Below are positions 34,001 through 44,224 of a stretch of 64,000 bases of DNA, piece by piece. Positions within the stretch are counted from its first letter, which is position 1. Each line of letters begins with the position of its first letter. The position numbers and the translations under genes are program-made. Source of the DNA: Pachyseris speciosa (Eukaryota; Cnidaria; Anthozoa; Scleractinia; Pachyseridae); the NCBI GenBank assembly GCA_016490735.1, contig JAEMWC010000245.1:795001-859000 (forward strand), read 5' to 3'. The notes beneath the pieces are model-generated. The model searched no databases. It worked only from the letters and a program-made list of their open reading frames with translations, and was not told the origin of the DNA.

Positions 34001-37000
34001 TCAAGAATTTATTTTGACCTTGGTAAGACTTCAACTTGGACTACTTGTTCAACATCTGCCAGACGTATTTGCTATTTCCAAATCTTCTGTTAGTAAGGTG
34101 TTTGCTACTTGGATCTGCTACTTTGCTGATTTGGCCTTCAAAAGAATCAGTTCGCAAAAACTTGCCTCAGTCGTTTAAAAATTATCCCTCCACCAGAGTT
34201 GTAATTGATTGCACGGAAATATTCATTCAGAAACCTACCTCTCCTGCTGCCCAACGAGCCACGTGGAGTGAGTATAAAGGCCACAATACAATGAAAACTC
34301 TAGTAGGAATAACTCCATCGGGATTTTTCAGTTTTGTGTCGAAACTGTGGAGCGGAAGTACTAGCGACCGAAAACTCACTCAGAAGAGTGGGATTTTGGA
34401 ACTGATTGAGGAAGGAGACCACGTCATGGCAGACAGAGGCTTCACGATTAGAGACCTTCTTACCAAGCAAAAAGCTTACCTTAACACGCCCCCTTTCACC
34501 AAGAAAGGTAACTAATTTGTCCTTCTTTCAGAACTGTTTTCTTAATACTGTAAGAAACTCAGTGCTTTCTCCAACAGTACTGCAGCATGTAAACATTCAC
34601 AAAAAACAATATGATGAAGAGATGAATCCATTTAAGGGCGGTTGCCAGGGTGTATGTGTGTGTGTGTCGGGGGGAGGGGAGGCTTGGGTACCTCTGCTCC
34701 CTCTTTCTTATGCTAGATACTGCAACCAAATCTTTCTTCTTCCCCTCACTTCACCTACAAACTTTGTATCTGAGGTGAGCCCCACCCCCTTCCCAATTCA
34801 AAGTCTTAGATATGATGAACGACTATTTGGCCAACCTGCTCACGGAACAGCCTTAACTAGAATGGCTTCCTTATCCATGGAGGTTAACTTTACACAGCAG
34901 AAGGAATGAAATGTCAACATGTAATTTGTTTTCAAATAATAGGTAAACAACTGTCCCAAAAGTCACTGAAGACAACAAGATCTATTGCCAGTGTCAGAAT
35001 TCACGTTGAGAGAGCCATAGAGAGACTGAAAGACTTCCATATTCTTCAAGGAAATCTGCCAATACCACTTGTGCCTCTTGTTGATAAAATATTAACAGTT
35101 TGTGCTGCTTTGTGTAATCTTCTACCTCCATTAGCAAAGTAGGAATTCACTAGCATACCACAGTACCAGTGAAACTGCAATATGCAACAAAACATGCGAA
35201 GATAAGTGCCATGGCATGTTATGACATTTAAACTCAACTTTAATGTTGCCATTCAAATGGCTGAAAGAATTACATAAGATAACACTGGCTAACAAACAGA
35301 AGTTATCTATAAGTGTGACACCTGTTTTGTAATACAGTATAATTGTAAGCATACATATATGGTATCAACTGACTGCCATTTAAGTCAATGATTTTTCAGT
35401 CAGCTCACATTCTTTTTTAAATCAATGAAATGGTTTTAGAACCATGTTAGGCTTTTGATAAATAGTTAATCTATCAAGCAGATTCTCACCAGCATTACTT
35501 TTCATTCTATAAGCAACATCCCAAACAAAGAACGTTTCTTAGTTAGTTTATGTAAATACACAAATCTGTGGTTAAGCCTGATGAGGCAAGGTTCTTGTTT
35601 TTTTTTCCATTTTGCTGGGAAGATGGAAAAATGTTTGGTAATAAAAATAAACCATCCTTGTGCTATGAAAATTTGGTTTATCAACGGCTATAGCAACTTG
35701 AAATAACTTATTATGCAAGCTTCTGACTGACCTCTTCAAGAATCTTTCCACTCAGGAGTTCTGGCACCATATGTTCCAAAAAAAACTTTTTTAGCTTCCC
35801 AACCATGTACTCCCACAGTTCTTTATCAAATTTAACAGGTACTACCAAAATCCCTTTGAGAGTATAGATGATAAGATTGTAATGTGTCAAACCAGCTATT
35901 GCAAGCTGTTCCTGAATTTGATAGTTCCAAGATGTCTCTTTTCTGAGATAATATTTTCCATCCAATTCTTCAAGGTAAGAGGCTGCAGCAATATGAGGTG
36001 GAAGATTTCTCTTGCTAAAAATGCTCTTAACCTCCAAAAGTATTTTGACACAACAATTACAAACTTGGATTCTGTCTGGAGAAGCCCCCAGATATGGATG
36101 CTGTTTGTCCACAAAAAGGCCACTGTGAAAAACCTCCATACCCTTATGTTTTGATTTACATTTCTTGATATACTCTTTTACAGCTACATCTTCCTTATCA
36201 TGGCCCCAAGAAAGCTGCTGAGGAGCATTGTCACTGCTGAGAGGACAGTAATTCATTAGCAGCTTCACTGTATTTTTTGAATTTGTGGTCTCTTTTAAGT
36301 GGCATATTTTGTAAAAATTGGAAGCTGTTATTCGTCCTGCCCTCTGTGAAAACCAAAATTCTGTATTGCTTTGGCTTAACGTTTTCTGAAATATTACCTC
36401 AGTTGCAAAATCATGTTGATGTAGAAAGTTTACAAAGTCACTACAATGCTCATCAGTAGGATCTGGTAAGCTTTTAAGATTATTTTTGGCAATAAACAAG
36501 ATAGCTAACTCTTTCAGGGAATAACTTCAGCATAATCTACAATTTCCTCATGATCAATATCTTCAGATGAGATCTGTTCCAAGAGTTCTTTCTCATTCAC
36601 ATTCTGAACTGGAGGTTTTGGTATAAATTGTAAAGCTACACATGAAGGGTTAGTTTCCAGCAAAGCTTCATAAAACTTGTCTTTGAAAGATTGGGTGGAA
36701 CTATAAGAGCACAAAGGGTTGAAGTCAAATGGTTTTTTGTAATCCTTAGCTTCTTTACCATACTCTGATTTTTGAATGGTAAGATCTTCCATAGGCACAG
36801 CATTTTCTGTAACTCTTTTTCGTTTTACCCAAACACAAGGAACTGAGGTGCAAGTTCCCAGTTCATTTCTCCTTATGGTGGCTTCCAAATCAAACAAAGC
36901 AGCAGCAGCATGTCTGCATGCACCATCAGCTCTGAAGAAACAAAAACAAAGAGTAAAGAAACCGATAATGGTATATCGGAAAGTCGGCTCCTTCACACAA

Positions 37001-40000
37001 AACCCTCTATAATATTAAAAGGCGAGGAAAGCAACAGTTCTTTAATTTTATAAAACAGGCAAAGTCACTTACCCGCCTTTGCAAGCACAATAAGCCGAGT
37101 AAATCCTTCCACTATTTTCAAGAATGATAAATCCCCAGTAGAAGTCCTTTCCATCTTCTGTTTCAGAACTTTCTGTTGGTTTGACTTTGAATTGGAAATA
37201 GCAGTATCCAGTCTGGTTATCGCTTAGGTCGTGGTACTTCAGATCCTCTACATGTCCATCTATATATAAGCAAAAGCCCTGAAGACTTTTATACGACCGT
37301 AAACAATCCTCGTCATAGCAATCCTTTCCCACCAGATAATGATAAATATCAGGAAACCTAAAGTCTGGAATGTTAGTGAAGTCATGGGTCCAAAATTTGA
37401 GTGAAAGTGGATGGGGAAGTAATTTCCCTCCTGCCAATGTGATCTTGCAATTAATCAACTCATCACGCTGCCCCGTTTCATTGTCAAGTTTTGGAACCTT
37501 CATTTCGGCCGCATTCTTGCAAAGCTCTAGCAGTTCAACCCTTTTTCTGTTTTTCCCGTCTACAGAAATTTGAATATCCCTTTCCTTCAGGAACTTTTGT
37601 AGCTCTGGAACTTTCATATTTGCAAACTCATTTTCCTCTGCCATGTTGAAAAAAACTGTCTATTCCCCTCAGCCTCGACTTGATACTATAAAATAGTTAC
37701 CAGACTTACTCGCACAAACAATTCGAAACTAGGCTATTAAGTTTTCATTTGCCCAAGAAAAGCTACCTTGTTTAGACACCCGACTCAACTTGACTGGCAA
37801 AGGTCATGGCACACATTTCATTCTCTCCACGGTTCAAGCGCTACAATTACAAACAGATTGATAAATCCAATCATGTAACTGACTCAATCGTCCTTTTTCA
37901 GCTAAGAATTGACTTAAAATTTACCAAGTGGGTTTTTTAAAATTTTCGAAATTCCTGGGGGGAGGGGGTGGGGTATTTGATGACCCTCTGGAATGGAAAT
38001 TCCTGGGGGAGAGGGGGTTCAAAACAAAAAAAACCTTCCATGGTGGGGGTATGGATATTTTCTGGAACTACACAATGCATAATCTGTTTTATTTCTTCGA
38101 CCAACTTTTACGGCAGCCAAATTAGTGCTTGGAGGGACCTCAACACGCCTTGCAGTACTATAGAGCTGGAATTGTTCTTTAGAACTGTTCCTTTTCATCC
38201 ATGCAATTTTATATAATCATAGTGGTGAAAAACAAGAATTATTGGTAAACAGATCTTATGGTGAATTTCCACTCTGGGAATAACAGAGACGACATAAAAG
38301 CTCATGGTAATGACCACATACAGGACTGTACATGTGTCCATGTGGAAACAAGCCCTCACAAAATCTTCGATTGTGTAGTTCCAGAAAATATCCATACCAC
38401 CACCACGGAAAGTTTTTTGTTTTGCACTCCTCCTCCCCCTTGGAATTTCTGTTACAGGGGGTCATCAAATACCCCCCCTCCCCCCAGGAATTTCCAAAAT
38501 TAAAAAAAAAACACTGTAAATTTTAAGTTGTTTCTTATTTGAAAAAATAAGAAACTGTAACTGTAACTAACTGTAGCGCTTGAACTGCGGAGAGCGTGAA
38601 ATGCGTGCATGACCTATGCCAGTTAACACATAGCTTTTCCTGGGCAAATGAAAACTTAATTCAAGCGGCTAGAATTCTTCTTTGTTTGGAAGCCTAAACA
38701 TTTTTCGTCTGAATGTTGTTAGTTATAAATTTACTGGAGGATATGTTGTAGTTTACAAGAAATCTTGTTTCTTCTAGTGTTCAGAAGAAGTTACTGATAT
38801 CTCAGTCATTGCAAGTTCCTGTCATGTATACAAATATTTTCACACACGTGACAATTCGCTAGTAGCAAAGATCAAAACATTATATCTCAACATATCAAAT
38901 GGGTTTTGATTTTAAAATGTTAAAGCTCCTTTTATAAGCATATACACTAGAGTATAAGTGTTACAAATTATTTATAAACTTGGTGAAACGTTCAACGAAA
39001 CTAAAAGCTGAAAATGCCAATTAATTAATCCTTCCGTCTAATTCAGTGTTTTACCACTGATACATGTCTTGCAGCCAAAGAAGTCAGCTACTGTCTTTTC
39101 TTTAAATAGTTAATCGTTGAAGATGTGCCATCGTTGTCAAAAGCACATGTAATGTCCTTACTAGCTGGGAAGCCAAGCTGAAGTTCGATAACCTGCATAA
39201 AAGGGTCCATAAAAGGTCCATGGCAACGCCAACAAGAACGCAATAAAACAATACAACATGGAATGATACAATTCTAAAGGTGCTTTTGTCCCTCCGAAAA
39301 TAATAGGCATTCATTTTACCTTTATTGCAAAAATTCCAGCTGAAACATCATTATCTTCTACTGAACATAATTTACCAAAAGCAGCAGTTTGGGCTATGGT
39401 TTGGAGTATGGATACTTTGTGGAACTACACATTACTAAGCACCACAACAAAAAGGTTGGACCATATAAGCCCTACTCCTCAATATGATAATAACAGAACA
39501 ATGAGATAATAACAAATCATCCAGAAACAAGTTTGCACAAAAACGATCATATTGCCCAGGGTTATATTACTGTACAAGAATATACAACTCCAAAGGCTGC
39601 CCTTGGTTCTAGAGGTATGCTTGTCATGAGTTATGGAAACTCAACAATTTGTAACTAATGGATCAAATATGGTGTTGTTCAAGCCAACAAATTCTGAGAG
39701 AGCAAAATGTTATTCTCTTAACTGAAATAAAGAGTTTTCATTTTTTGGAACACTTGTTTTTAATTTTACTACAACTCCTGTCCAGTGCAACCATGTTTGT
39801 AAAGCACTCCAATCCAAGTGAAATCACACAGTTGCTTTAAATGAATTGAACAGTCGATAAACCCAAAGCTACATAGGTACACAAAGTAAGTGGGTTAATG
39901 AGTTCTGCTCTACAATGGCTGCTCACATGTTCCATTGCAATAATCAACATTTTCTCTAATTTCCATAGAAAAATTTAGTAATCATGGAGGCTTTCCATGA

Positions 40001-42068
40001 AAAGGACACAAGTTACACCTTTTGTGTCAACTTTTAAATCATATGGAGCAGGTAAAAAGCATCTATTCTTTTACCAGGGACTGCAAAGGAAAACAATCAA
40101 AGGAAACAAAACCACAAGACCTTTGTGTTAATGAAATTATTGGGGGCTATATTTATTTATTACATGTTATGGCACTGACAATAACAATACCTTTCAGATG
40201 CAAAGTAGACAAAACATTTAAAATAAAATCTAAAAGGTATGCACATTAAGCTCACCCAAAATCAATTTAATGAAAAGCACTTTTAATTTTACTGGTGATT
40301 TTGAAGTGTGTATATATAATACCTTTTTATAGCCACTTTAAACACTCCTGTAAATCACTTAACATCGGTAGCAAATGAATGAGACAACTCTTAAACACAA
40401 ACGCCAAGAAACTAGCATATTAACGCTTCATTGTAATTCAAAGTCTTAACAAAAGTTCGGCAATTCTAGGGTGTGCTTCGATGAGCAGGAAGTTTTGATT
40501 TTGAAGTGTTTACATCCACTTTCCGAGTGTCTACACAGGCATAGCTATCTAAAATTCTGGATTTCCGATAAATTTTTAGCTTTCTTTCTGAAATCTCCTA
40601 AAAGGCAATCGATTTTAACCCAACCCACTTCAAATAGGGGTTTGCTTCTTTTTCCAAATGGAAACAATTTTAATTATTTTCTCTTCCTAAATAATATTTT
40701 TCAAGGCCTCTTTTTCTAACTTTCGATGAAAAATAGTCATGTTTGTATTTGATTACGGGAAAACGTTCTGCTTTACGGAAATATTTGCTGTATGAAACTG
40801 AGAGCGGAGAGTGAACACTGCCTGAAAGGAGTTCGGACTTGTCGTTATATTTACACTCGGGACTAAAGTCTTAACTTAGACGTCGATTGAATGTTCTTTA
40901 TCTCAGCTAGGTGTGCACAATAAATAGAGCGGGATATCACAACGTAAAAAATAACTTACCGGACGCCCAACTCGATCTAAATTGTCGAAGAAATACTTGG
41001 ATGAATCGCCCTAAAACAAGAAGAATGATTACAATTGAGTCGAAACACGCCTGAAATGTCAATTTCACCCTCTTATTACGGCGGTTTCTTCAGAAACACT
41101 GAAACGATACATCAAAGGTCGGCTTAATGTATCGCGAATTCAAAGTTCCAATCTAAGCTAATTTAATTGCAGTACAAAAAAATCGGCAGTTGTAATTCTC
41201 GTAGCCTGATAATGAGACTAAAAGAACAAAGAACCAAGCAAGATCAAACGAGATCTTGAGATCATTAGCAGGCAAACCAAGCTCCACTTTCTTTCGAAGT
41301 CATTGCATTCAGGTCTCGATATGCTCGAAACGCACTCGTTTAATATAGTATTAATATGTAAAACAGGGCCAAGAAATTGCTAAATACGTAAAAGAAATGT
41401 GCAACTAAAAAACATAACAAATACAGCTTTAATTTTTTTTCATGAACCAGCTTTCTTAAAATCAGCGAGAGTTGTGTATTATGCACAATACATTGTTTGT
41501 GGTAACTCATCGCAGAAGCCGCTTTCTAGTCACTGTGATAGATATTTTGGGATCAGTATTTGAACTTTCTAAAGACCAGGTCGATTGTAAACAGCTATAT
41601 GCCCGGACTTACCAGTTGAAATTCTCTCCTTCGGTCGTAAGCATCTTGAATTCCCTTATCCCGCCAGAGCCTCCTCACACAGTCGAAGTACCGTAGAAAA
41701 ATATCTGTGTCGATGTGTTGGGGCGCCTGGAAGTTCAAAATTATTTCTGCGTACTGCTGGTTGGATGGATCTTGCCATTCTAGTCTCAACTTTCTTCGGG
41801 CATCAGCCAGCACTTTCATCCCTTTTAGAATGTTCCCATAAATGATTGGGCGAAATTCATTCAACGCATCAACGTCGAAATCCTTGCCATGGATGATTCG
41901 CATTTGCTTGAGGAACGTGCTTTTCCCGCTCTCTCCAGCCCCTAAAAGCAAAACCTTAACCTGTCGACGGTATTGAACTTTCTCTTGAGCAATCTGTCTA
42001 TCTATTTTCCTAGATCTGGCCTTTTGTTCGGCCTCCTCTTGGCTGAGGCAGCACGCATCGAAAACCAT
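24467..42068 (-). CDS. GNA12/13: G protein alpha subunit, G12/13 class
   Basis: The spliced CDS on - joins 42068-41613, 41010-40960 and 25036-24467, giving 358 residues. All junctions have GT/AG and phase 0. The product is a GTPase that couples receptors to RhoGEF/Rho signalling at the plasma membrane (family knowledge). The P-loop is GAGESGKST (exon 1). Exon 2 is [17 protein letters not shown]. Exon 3 carries switch I ARKATKG, switch [19 protein letters not shown] for guanine recognition, TAIDTEN, and the class-specific C-terminus LKSLMLQ. The N-terminus MVFDACC lacks Gly-2 but has cysteines for palmitoylation, as in G12/13. C-terminal residues ([20 protein letters not shown]) resemble vertebrate G12 slightly more than G13. 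Intron 2 is 15.9 kb and full of transposons. All key residues are intact, so the gene is presumably active. Confidence 0.95.
25331..25351 (-). other. Candidate 21-nt in-frame microexon of the G-alpha gene
   Basis: On -, CTTTTTCTTTCACAG precedes 21 bases encoding GLIEFCE, followed by GTGAGT. Both splice sites are strong, and length and phase fit between exons 2 and 3. Inclusion would add seven residues about ten residues before the switch I arginine. There is no expression evidence. Confidence 0.4.
25352..26836. other. Intron sequence, nothing recognised
   Basis: Part of G-alpha intron 2. Short ORFs only; no domain or repeat structure. GACATGTCCAGACATGTC (about 26809-26826) is a short direct/inverted word at the edge of the tRNA-like unit. 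Confidence 0.4.
26837..26907 (-). repeat. tRNA-like unit with GGT anticodon position, inverted copy
   Basis: On -, GCTTCATAGCTCAGTTGGTT starts a tRNA-like body with a D-arm and TCGCA/CGCG anticodon-stem-like pairing around CCGGTAT. The T-arm has GGTTTCAAACC, and the acceptor partner is TGAAGTC. The anticodon position would read GGU (Thr). Position 33 is C, so a working tRNA is doubtful. It is one unit of the family that forms the array to the right, in opposite orientation. Confidence 0.6.
27040..28195 (+). repeat. 257-bp tandem array of tRNA-like units
   Basis: Units start at AACGTCAGTGGCTTC: 27039, 27280, 27537, 27794 and 28051. Spacings are 241 and then 257 three times. The short first unit lacks 16 bases of the D-arm. 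tRNA-like bodies lie at 27048-27103, 27289-27360, 27546-27617, 27803-27874 and 28060-28131. Each is followed by TGCAATTGCATAAATTGTG. The later units look identical to one another, pointing to recent expansion. Their anticodon stems are decayed (TCACA/TGCAA), so they are repeats rather than tRNA genes. Confidence 0.85.
28236..29587 (-). mobile_element. Pogo/Tigger-like DNA transposon, decayed
   Basis: The ends are CCGTATTTATTCAC and its exact inverse, flanked by TA (28234-28235, 29588-29589). The flanking tRNA-like repeat sequence (ATATGATT/TTTCATATATCATTC) resumes across the insertion. GGTGCGTCTTATAAC words lie near both ends. It is 1,352 bp long. Confidence 0.85.
28526..29135 (-). pseudogene. 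Pogo-type transposase remnant
   Basis: On -, [15 protein letters not shown] followed by [15 protein letters not shown] (about 29125-29035) is a Psq/CENP-B-like N-terminal helix-turn-helix, which binds the transposon ends in pogo transposases. Further on, [11 protein letters not shown] (about 28900) and an acidic tail [20 protein letters not shown] (about 28606-28547) match the overall layout of the family. The DDE core is largely deleted and frames are broken, so no activity is possible. Confidence 0.65.
29752..29870. mobile_element. Fragment of the TCCAGAAAATATCCAT foldback family
   Basis: GTAGTTCCAGAAAATATCCA followed by G-rich sequence matches the inner arm of the element at 37741-38655. 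A further relic is at 39408-39430. Flanks 29590-29751 and 29871-30119 show nothing else apart from tRNA-repeat sequence next to the pogo element. Confidence 0.55.
30120..32308. repeat. 2.2-kb compound palindrome (arm A - partial B' - arm B)
   Basis: Arm 30120-30785 matches the reverse complement of 31643-32308 almost without gaps. A third copy in the arm-B orientation (about 31110-31595) lies between. The outer ends are TATGGTGGCCGAGGACTGCC, with CTCCAG directly repeated on both sides (30114-30119 and 32309-32314). The arms combine an AAATGCAAATAAA-rich outer part, a 75-bp hairpin and an inner part rich in AGCCGGCGAGCCACCGA words, which also fill 30840-31080. Short ORFs in the arms are mirror images and not genes. 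Confidence 0.85.
30419..30493. repeat. 75-bp mini-hairpin with 20-bp perfect arms
   Basis: AGTGGCAGCGCTCGGCCATG and its exact inverse enclose 35 A/T-rich bases. Copies lie at 31435-31508 and 31935-32009, with a half copy at about 31609-31630. Confidence 0.85.
32345..33165. repeat. ISL2EU-like left terminal inverted repeat
   Basis: It matches the reverse complement of 37655-39395 minus the insertion. Shared words include AAAATGAATGCCTATTATTT, GTTGAACGTTTCACCAAG-like and GTCGAGGCTGAGGGGAATAG. Divergence is modest. Confidence 0.85.
33196..35142 (+). pseudogene. THAP-domain DDE transposase (PIF/Harbinger-like fold)
   Basis: The N-terminal C2CH THAP zinc finger is clear: [12 protein letters not shown], then W at about residue 37, MCSEHF, and VPTIF. 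It is followed by a basic linker and a coiled coil ([14 protein letters not shown]). A helix-turn-helix segment [13 protein letters not shown]...[13 protein letters not shown] (about 33990-34110) lies in a different frame. The catalytic core is VVIDCTEIF (first D), VMADRGF (second D) and [16 protein letters not shown] (E). A 435-bp intron (34508-34942, AAAG/GTAACT...AATAATAG/GT) restores KKG-KQLSQ. Two compensating frameshifts, near 33940-33960 and 34110-34140, disable it. The protein would cut and rejoin the transposon ends. Confidence 0.85.
35143..35710. other. Interior of the transposon between convergent genes
   Basis: 3'-untranslated sequence for both genes. No other feature. Confidence 0.5.
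35711..37644 (-). pseudogene. SAP-SWIM-YqaJ nuclease of the ISL2EU-like element
   Basis: Exons on - are 37644-37073 and 36931-35711, with splice CKGG/ADGAC in phase 2 (donor GGCGG/GTAAGT, acceptor TTTCTTCAG). Residues about 9-45 form a SAP DNA-binding motif ([14 protein letters not shown]). CACKGGADGACRH is a SWIM zinc finger that spans the intron. The C-terminal YqaJ domain has [36 protein letters not shown] and ILLEVKS. These supply the Glu, Asp and Glu-x-Lys metal-binding residues of lambda-exonuclease-type enzymes, plus YQIQEQLA. A one-base frameshift at about 36514 (CCCTGAAAGAG) separates the SWIM part from the nuclease part; otherwise the frame is clean. Its role in the transposition cycle is unknown; end processing or recombination is inferred from family. 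Confidence 0.85.
37655..39395. repeat. ISL2EU-like right terminal inverted repeat (interrupted)
   Basis: 37655-37740 and 38656-39395 together mirror the left repeat. The gap is the TTAA-flanked insertion. Confidence 0.85.
37741..38655. mobile_element. 915-bp foldback MITE with TTAA target duplication
   Basis: The ends GTTTTCATTTGCCCA and the inverse TGGGCAAATGAAAAC are flanked by TTAA (37737-37740 and 38656-38659). The left ISL2EU repeat lacks the insert. Inverted arms are about 330 bp and 285 bp and include G-run sequence and ATATTTTCTGGAACTACAC. The TTAA target points to piggyBac or Kolobok superfamilies. It is non-coding. Confidence 0.8.
39401..40959. other. G-alpha intron 2, nothing recognised
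   Basis: Unique AT-rich intronic sequence. Short ORFs have no protein-like features. Confidence 0.4.
41011..41612 (-). other. G-alpha intron 1
   Basis: 602-bp intron with GTAAGT donor and TTGTTTTAG acceptor (on -). No repeats seen. Confidence 0.7.
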
Positions 42069-42892
42069 AATGGCCGACTAGTGGCAGCAACAGACTGCAA
42101 AATCCACACCCACTGAGGCTTGAAGATTACGGAGAAATTGGCCTTTGATCAGAAAGCCAATAAAGAGCTGGCCGGAAGAAACGCGTATTTTAACACGTTT
42201 TAAAGCCTAATTTTCGCTGCTAATTACAGTTAACTTATTTTATCCCTCCGGCGAGCTGAAGTGGCTAAAAAGATATTCTCTGAAGATATGGAAGCGGAAA
42301 TGTTTAACAACAATATCAATGTCGCCCAAGTTGACCATTTTAATTTAATAATTCTCGTCGACTTTTTTTCTAGATTAAGTTAGCAACATTTGACAACCTT
42401 ACCAATCAAGGTTATTAAAAGAAGAAGGATTCCGCAACATTCGAAGTTCAGCATATGAAAATATTTCAACCGGACGGACGCTGTTCAAAATAAAAAATCC
42501 AGAGGCTCTTAGGAATTGAGAATCATAATTATATTAAAATAATATTCAGAATAACATTCATGACTATATAGGATGTATTTTACTTTGGAAATCCTTTTTG
42601 CTCAAACGCATTAATCATCCAGCCGGCAGCGTTTTTACAATACAGACAGGCATTTTTACACTCCTAGGTCAAGAGTCAAAATATCCACAAATACTCAAAA
42701 TGCTAGTTACTGAAAAAAACTAATTTTAATTTTTACATTTACTACTTATCGGTGCAAACATCATTTTGTCTTCGTCTATCTTAGTATCAGTCTTTTTAAC
42801 ATCCACCAACAGGTTGGGGTAATCTAAGTCAAAAGACTGGTCGCGTTGCCGTTCACTGCACACAAGAACTTCGCCCCATCTCCGTGTATCAC
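42069..42892 (-). other. 5' flank and likely promoter region of the G-alpha gene
   Basis: The ATG context is ATTATGG. No convincing TATA box or initiator could be assigned. Sequence beyond about 42300 is AT-rich and unremarkable. Confidence 0.35.
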
Positions 42893-42983
42893 TAGCCTGC
42901 GTTGCAGACGGACTTGTCACGCGAACGCTTGAAAACCTTGATATAGTCTATACCGGGGGTTTGGACGTCTGCGACGCAGGCTA
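42893..42983. mobile_element. 91-bp MITE with 8-bp target duplication
   Basis: The ends TAGCCTGCGTTGCAGACG and GTCTGCGACGCAGGCTA are inverted, and TGTATCAC is present on both sides (42885-42892 and 42984-42991). An 8-bp duplication suggests a hAT-type transposase. Confidence 0.85.
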
Positions 42984-42991
42984 TGTATCAC

Positions 42992-43440
42992 CGGCCAAAT
43001 TTCCTCTACGTGGGGGCGTTTATATTAGGATGTGGTTCCCTTAGATCATATGGCTAGTGTAGATTTGAACAAGTAGGGATGTGCTAAGTAACGGTGGTTG
43101 TTTGTCTTATTCCAATCAGCCACTAGCTTGACCTGTACACGTACAATTACCCTCAGAAGAGAGGTCCCCTACAGCACTCGGAATGTCAGTTACATGCCGC
43201 GTCATACTTACGACTTTCGGATATTTTGGAATATTTTGTGTTTTCCAGCATAAAGAAAACTGGTTTTAATTATTGTTCTTTCCCCGCAATTCTCTATATA
43301 TTTTCCCAAAACACTCACTTATCTCCGCTAAAAATGCCGGGATATGGACAGATCGTGCGACTTTCAGCAGAGAGGCTGATATTATTAGAGTTGAAAGGCG
43401 CAGCCAAAAGCTCTACAATTTTTCTCTCTTGGAAAATAAA
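42992..43440. other. Nothing recognised
   Basis: Intergenic, no supported feature. Confidence 0.35.
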
Positions 43441-43537
43441 AAACGATGATGATGAACGTTATGATAAGGATGATGATAGTGATGGTCGTAGTGATGACGA
43501 CAACGACGACGACGATGATGATGATGATGATGAGACT
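43441..43537. repeat. (GAT/GAC)n low-complexity tract
   Basis: Imperfect GATGATGAC repeats. They give a spurious Asp-rich ORF. Confidence 0.9.
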
Positions 43538-44062
43538 GTAGCTTGAAGTTGTCAACTTCTTTGAACTCCTGCCCAAAGGGTGTGATTACCTCGGTTTTCT
43601 TACCGTTGAGATATAAGCCGACCCTTTTACATTCCGCTTTAACCTAGCTTAGCACCGCTTAGAAATCCTCCATGGAGGCTAATAGCATCTGCTTTATCAA
43701 GGACGGTAAGGGCACCAGCAGGATATAGGCTGGACCACACAAAGAAAATTTGGGGATGAAACCTAATTTGCGTTCGTTGATGGTGATCGCTCTCCAGTTC
43801 GCGTAGTCTAATATGAAGAGGTCATAGGTTAGAGTGTCAGCTTGTGACGCTCTAGAGTCAGCATCGAAAATTCAGCCGTCTGCGCCAAAAGTTGACGCGC
43901 ATGATGCTTAACAATTGGTTCATGCTTTAGCGTACTTATGTCGGGCGCGGGAAGTTTAGAGAGCAAAGATTTGTTCGCCTCATAAGCGTGCTCGCTCAAC
44001 TGACGGAAGAAGTGAAAAACGCGCCAAGTGCATTGAGAAGCACGAGCAAGGCGTTACACTTC

Positions 44063-44063
<1 letters not shown>
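43538..44063. other. Repeat-like, unclassified
   Basis: Possibly a decayed LINE on - because a LINE C-terminus follows, but I could not identify conserved RT blocks. Confidence 0.25.

Positions 44064-44137
<74 letters not shown>
44064..44137. repeat. (ATT)n microsatellite
   Basis: Uninterrupted ATT units; the poly-Ile/Tyr ORFs over it are artefacts. Confidence 0.95.
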
Positions 44138-44224
44138 GCTAATACTCTCAGATCAAATTTGGTTTTCATTGGCTCCGGGCAGCAACCAGCTGTCTAGGGA
44201 AACCAAGAAGCGTCCTTCGTCGTT

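Larger units (their letters stand above)
32340..39400. mobile_element. ISL2EU-like DNA transposon with THAP-DDE transposase and YqaJ nuclease
   Basis: Long inverted repeats (about 32345-33165 and 37655-39395) enclose two convergent genes. These are a THAP-domain DDE transposase on + and a SAP/SWIM/YqaJ protein on -. This pairing is the hallmark I associate with the eukaryotic ISL2EU superfamily. Both genes start within 40 bp of the inner edge of a terminal repeat, so the repeats probably act as paired promoters. Both frames are broken, so this copy is inactive. The right repeat is split by a 915-bp TTAA-flanked element. Exact outer ends and target duplication could not be fixed. The element lies inside G-alpha intron 2. 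Confidence 0.8.

Noticed and set aside
43226..43546. 106-codon ORF with Asp-rich tail
   Set aside because: The tail is a GAT/GAC simple repeat and the rest has no domain or splice support.
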